Below, piece after piece: positions 60,981 to 64,000 of a DNA stretch of 64,000 nucleotides (positions are counted from its first letter, which is position 1; every line of letters begins with the position of its first letter). The translations under genes and the position numbers were made by a program. The notes below the pieces were generated by a model. It saw only the letters and a list, made by a program, of their open reading frames with translations, made no database searches and was not told the DNA's origin. Where the stretch lies: assembly GCF_017744955.1 (NCBI RefSeq), contig NZ_JAGIAG010000001.1, positions 186,001 through 250,000 of the forward strand, in the 5' to 3' direction. Source of the DNA: Dokdonella sp. (GTDB lineage: Bacteria > Pseudomonadota > Gammaproteobacteria > Xanthomonadales > Rhodanobacteraceae).

Positions 60981-62681
60981 TCAGTCGAAGTCGTCGTGGA
61001 AGATCCGGTCGGTGTCGACCGGCATGTCGAGCACGCTGACCGCGATCGTCTCGGTAGCGAGGCCGTCGGCCGAAACCTCGATCGTCGCCGCGTCGTCGAC
61101 GGTGTCGGCGTCGGGCGCGGCGGCGAAGCGCACGGTCTGCGGCTGCATCCAGTCCGCCGGCGTGAAGGTCAGCGTCGCCCCGCCGAGGACGGCGACGTCG
61201 GCGTCGCCGGCGCTGCGCGCGACGGTGACCTCGACCGCCGCGGCCGGTGCCCGCGCCAGGCGGATCGAGGTGGCCACCTTGCCGCCCTCATCCATGCGCA
61301 GGTGGCGGTTGGCGACGACGATTCCCTGCGCGTCGGCGGCGAACGCCGCGCGATGGATCGTGTTGGTCGAGTTGCCGATGTAGTACAGCGCACCGTCGGG
61401 GCCGGCGGCGACGTCGACCTGACCGGGAATGCCGCTGGCCCAGTGGTCGACGCCGATCACCGCATTGGTCGCCTCGTCGATGCGCGCGCGCATGATGCGC
61501 CCGGAATTGCAGTCGCCGTAGAAGAAGTTGCCGCGGTATTCCGCCGGGGCCAGCGTCGCGTCGTAGAACGCGCCGCCGGTGAGGCAGCCGCCCTGGTCCA
61601 GCGTGGTCGCCTGGCCGCCGCCGCTGCTCGCGTCCGGGCCCGCCTGCGGCGCGGTGAACGTGGTCGGCGAGGGCACCGAGGCGACATAGAGAGCGGACTG
61701 GTCGAACGACGCATCGCCGACGCCGTCGATCGTGAGATGGCTGCCGACGCGGAAGCCGTGCGGTGCGGCCGTCGTGAACGTGACCACGTCGTCGCTGCGC
61801 ACGGCGTCGATCAGATTGCGCGTGTCCACGCCGTTGGTGCGATAGACGATCTTCGGCATCAGGTAGCCGGCGGGCTGGTTGTTCTCGTAGTCGTCGTAGC
61901 CGCCGTGGCCGCGACGCTCGACCACGAACACCTGCTCGTAGCCGGTGCCGACGACGTTGAGCCAGATCTGGCCGGTCGACGGCTGGATCTGCATCGTGAA
62001 CGGATTGCGGAAGCCGCGCGCGAAGATGTACTCGTTGTTCGGGCCGACGCCGTCGTAGAACGGATTGTCCGACGGCGCCGTGCCGTCGCGATTGGCGCGG
62101 CCGACCTTCGACGCGAGCGAGGTCAGATCGTGGTCCACGCCGGTGCCGTTGCCGAGGTCGCCGATCGACCAGTACAGCTTGCCGTCCGCGGCGAAGCCGA
62201 TGCCGCCGCCGTCGTGGTTGGCGCCGGCGGTCGGCAGGCGATCGCGGATCACGGTGCGCCCGCTGCCGGTGTCGGCGCGACCGCGGTAGCGGATGATCTG
62301 CTGCTCGCCGGGGCCGACGGTCACGAAGAAGTAGACGAAGCCGTTGCTGGCGAAATCCGGATCGAAGGCCATGCCGATCAGGCCGCATTCGCTGTTGGTG
62401 TAGATCGGGTCCATCGTCGCGAACGTGGACCAGGTCGGCGACGCCGTCGTCAACGCTCCCGACAGCAGGCGCACGCGGCCGCCCTTCTCGAGCACGAACA
62501 ACCGGTCGCTGCCGTCGGGCGCCCAGGCGAGGCCGGTGTGCTGCTTGGGCGAGTTGTCGTCCGGCGCGTCGCGGTTGATCGAGAAGACCGTTTCGCTCCA
62601 GTTCGGATCGTCGACCGCCGCGACGGCAGAGAAACTCGCGCCGGAAGCGGCAATGCAGAGACAGGCGGCCATCGGGCGCAT
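60981..62681 (-). CDS. Secreted PQQ-type sugar dehydrogenase-like beta-propeller
   Basis: 566-residue secreted protein. The signal peptide is about 1-21 (MRPMAACLCIAASGASFSAV). A six-bladed propeller of the soluble glucose/aldose dehydrogenase (GSDH/YliI) family follows: GLAWAPDGSDRLFVLEKGGR, GLIGMAFDPDFASNGFVYFF, AGANHDGGGIGFAADGKLYW and FARGFRNPFTMQIQPSTGQI. It has a family-like NHDGG His near 185. A C-terminal Ig/Calx-beta-like domain (VTVARSAGDADV) ends exactly in DRIFHDDFD, the GFD-type tag seen in other exoproteins. Cofactor (PQQ) and sugar substrate are family expectations; PQQ binding is not certain. ATG 62681 has GAGGA upstream. Confidence 0.85.
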   Translation of the reverse strand: MRPMAACLCIAASGASFSAVAAVDDPNWSETVFSINRDAPDDNSPKQHTGLAWAPDGSDRLFVLEKGGRVRLLSGALTTASPTWSTFATMDPIYTNSECGLIGMAFDPDFASNGFVYFFVTVGPGEQQIIRYRGRADTGSGRTVIRDRLPTAGANHDGGGIGFAADGKLYWSIGDLGNGTGVDHDLTSLASKVGRANRDGTAPSDNPFYDGVGPNNEYIFARGFRNPFTMQIQPSTGQIWLNVVGTGYEQVFVVERRGHGGYDDYENNQPAGYLMPKIVYRTNGVDTRNLIDAVRSDDVVTFTTAAPHGFRVGSHLTIDGVGDASFDQSALYVASVPSPTTFTAPQAGPDASSGGGQATTLDQGGCLTGGAFYDATLAPAEYRGNFFYGDCNSGRIMRARIDEATNAVIGVDHWASGIPGQVDVAAGPDGALYYIGNSTNTIHRAAFAADAQGIVVANRHLRMDEGGKVATSIRLARAPAAAVEVTVARSAGDADVAVLGGATLTFTPADWMQPQTVRFAAAPDADTVDDAATIEVSADGLATETIAVSVLDMPVDTDRIFHDDFD

Positions 62682-62781
62682 CGGCAGGATCCTCGCTGGA
62701 AACCTTCGATCATACGGACGGGCCGCAGGCCTTCGTGAGCGCCGCGTCGGATTTCGGCACTCGCGCACGCATCCAGCGCGA

Positions 62782-64000
62782 CTACGCCGTCACCCCGAGC
62801 GCGCGCCGCAGCGGATCGAGCAGCGTGCCGTAGCGTTCGGCCAGCGCCACGCCGCGCTGCAAGGGCCGGCGCACCTGCGCCGCGCTGGCCGTGTGCACTT
62901 CGCGGCGTACCTCGTGGAAATTCAGGCAGGCCGCATCGAAGTCGAGGCCGCAGGCGTCGAGCAGCGCGCTCGTGCGCGCCTCCGGCTGCGCCAGCAGCGC
63001 CTCGTGCGCATGCGTGTGGATCCAGCCCGGATGACGCGCGTCCCAGGTGCGCATCGCGCGCGCGCAGTCGCGGGAGAATGCGCCGAGATCGGCGAAGTCG
63101 TAGGCGAAGAATTGCGCTTCGCCGAAGTGGTGCTTGTAGCAGCTCCATGCCGTCTCCAGCGGATCGCGCACGCAATGCACGATGCGCGCGCCGGGCAGCA
63201 TGCGGCGGATCGCGCCGAGCGTCTGCCAGTTGGTCAGGGTCTTGTCGGTGAAGTGCGCGCGACCGCCGTGCCAGGTCGCGCAGCGCCGCAGGTATTCCTC
63301 GCCGAGACGCCGCCAGTCGGCCGCGTTCGCTTCGCCGACCCAGGTCGGAAAGCGGCGGCCGCGGCGTCGGGATTCTTCCTGCAGGATGCGCGCGACGTCC
63401 TCGCGCTCGCCCCCGCTGGCGACCTCCGGATGCGCGGCGAGGATCTGCTCGGCCAGCGTCGAGCCGGAACGCGGCATGCCGACCAGGAAGATCGCGCCGG
63501 CGCCCCGATCGGCCTCGTCGTGTTCCTCCTCCGTTTCGTGCGAAGGCGCGAACGCGGCGAGGATGTCGTCGATCAGGGCGCTGACTGCCGCGGCGTTCCA
63601 GCGCACGCGCCGGCGCTTGGCGGCATTCGCGGCCTGCAAGGTCGCGAACGCCTCGGCGTAGCGTCCCGCGTCTTCGAGCATCGTGCCGTAGACGAAGCCG
63701 AGATCGATGCGCTGCGCCTCGTGCAGATGAGGATCGGCGTACAGGCGCGCCACGGCGTCGAGATCGCCCGGCGCGAGCGCGCGCAGATTGGCCAGCCCGA
63801 CCCAGGCCGCGACCGTGTCCGGCGCTTCGCGCAGCACCGCGCGCAATGCATCCTCGGCTTCGCGCAGCCGGCCGAGCTGCTTCAGGCATTCCGCGCGCAG
63901 GATGCGCGACGGCCGATGCCGCGGGTCGACGCGCAGCGCCTGGTCGAACGCCGCCAGCGCCGCGGCAGCCTCGCCGCGCAGGTCGAGCGCGCGGCCGAGG
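62782..64000 (-). CDS. TPR-containing sulfotransferase (5' end outside window)
   Basis: At least 405 residues, cut by the right edge at its N terminus. The visible N-terminal part is tetratricopeptide-like (LRAECLKQLGRLREAEDALR, DVARLYADPHLHEAQRI). The C-terminal ~270 residues are a PAPS-dependent sulfotransferase domain, with the 5'-phosphosulfate-binding loop LVGMPRSGSTLAEQIL and the 3'-phosphate-binding segment RIVHCVRDPLETAWSCYKHHF. This TPR-sulfotransferase fusion is a common bacterial arrangement. The acceptor is unknown. It lies about 100 bp upstream of the propeller gene on the same strand. Confidence 0.88.
   Translation of the reverse strand, partial: LGRALDLRGEAAAALAAFDQALRVDPRHRPSRILRAECLKQLGRLREAEDALRAVLREAPDTVAAWVGLANLRALAPGDLDAVARLYADPHLHEAQRIDLGFVYGTMLEDAGRYAEAFATLQAANAAKRRRVRWNAAAVSALIDDILAAFAPSHETEEEHDEADRGAGAIFLVGMPRSGSTLAEQILAAHPEVASGGEREDVARILQEESRRRGRRFPTWVGEANAADWRRLGEEYLRRCATWHGGRAHFTDKTLTNWQTLGAIRRMLPGARIVHCVRDPLETAWSCYKHHFGEAQFFAYDFADLGAFSRDCARAMRTWDARHPGWIHTHAHEALLAQPEARTSALLDACGLDFDAACLNFHEVRREVHTASAAQVRRPLQRGVALAERYGTLLDPLRRALGVTA

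Overview
The window is GC-rich chromosomal DNA (roughly 68-70% GC by eye) with short intergenic gaps and many ATGA start/stop overlaps. Gene content points to a gammaproteobacterium of the Xanthomonadales, most like the Rhodanobacteraceae/Dokdonella side: fungalysin-like M36 and subtilase exoproteases, LytTR signalling, an LpxO-type hydroxylase, a TrpRS with a C-terminal extension, and secreted proteins ending in an F-x-x-G-F-D motif. The taxonomic call is an inference from these features, not from a marker gene. I see no rRNA, tRNA, CRISPR array, insertion sequence or prophage.

Layout. 1-1.5 kb: end of a DUF937 gene and a two-domain HPt-receiver protein. 1.5-8 kb: two tandem secreted M36 metallopeptidases. 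8.3-9.2 kb: arginase. 9.3-10.7 kb: a secreted metzincin protease. 10.7-14.5 kb: a complete sulfate ABC importer (sbp-cysT-cysW-cysA). 14.8-18.9 kb: a large secreted subtilase. 19.3-19.4 kb: a probable small RNA with three C-rich loops and a textbook terminator. 19.8-22.5 kb: a DUF2306-LytS-LytR operon. 22.7-25.9 kb: a TonB-dependent receptor and a secreted protein. 26-30.3 kb: housekeeping genes (trpS, lpxO-like, dusB, dedA). 30.4-32.2 kb: a candidate polymorphic toxin with a small downstream partner. 32.3-36 kb: ribokinase, an OmpA/DUF4398 envelope pair and a CNT nucleoside transporter. 36.4-42.3 kb: glutamate synthase gltBD. 42.4-43.5 kb: msrAB. 43.8-51.5 kb: a tripartite-type RND efflux system (MdtABC-like) without its outer-membrane channel. 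51.6-59.9 kb: a three-gene operon of large secreted repeat proteins (IPT/TIG, GLUG, DUF11-like) sharing one C-terminal module. 60-64 kb: a LuxR regulator divergent from that operon, a PQQ-type sugar dehydrogenase-like protein and a TPR-sulfotransferase cut by the window edge.

How it fits together. The window combines nitrogen and sulfur assimilation (arginase, gltBD, sulfate import), Met-oxidation repair and a large investment in secreted proteins (four proteases, three adhesin-like proteins, a sugar dehydrogenase). Six secreted proteins carry the same short [ILV]-F-x-x-[GD]-F-D motif at or near the C terminus, which looks like a shared sorting or anchoring tag. The other notable items are the toxin-partner pair, the C-rich-loop sRNA, and an identical 12-bp motif upstream of both the TonB receptor and the RND efflux operon.
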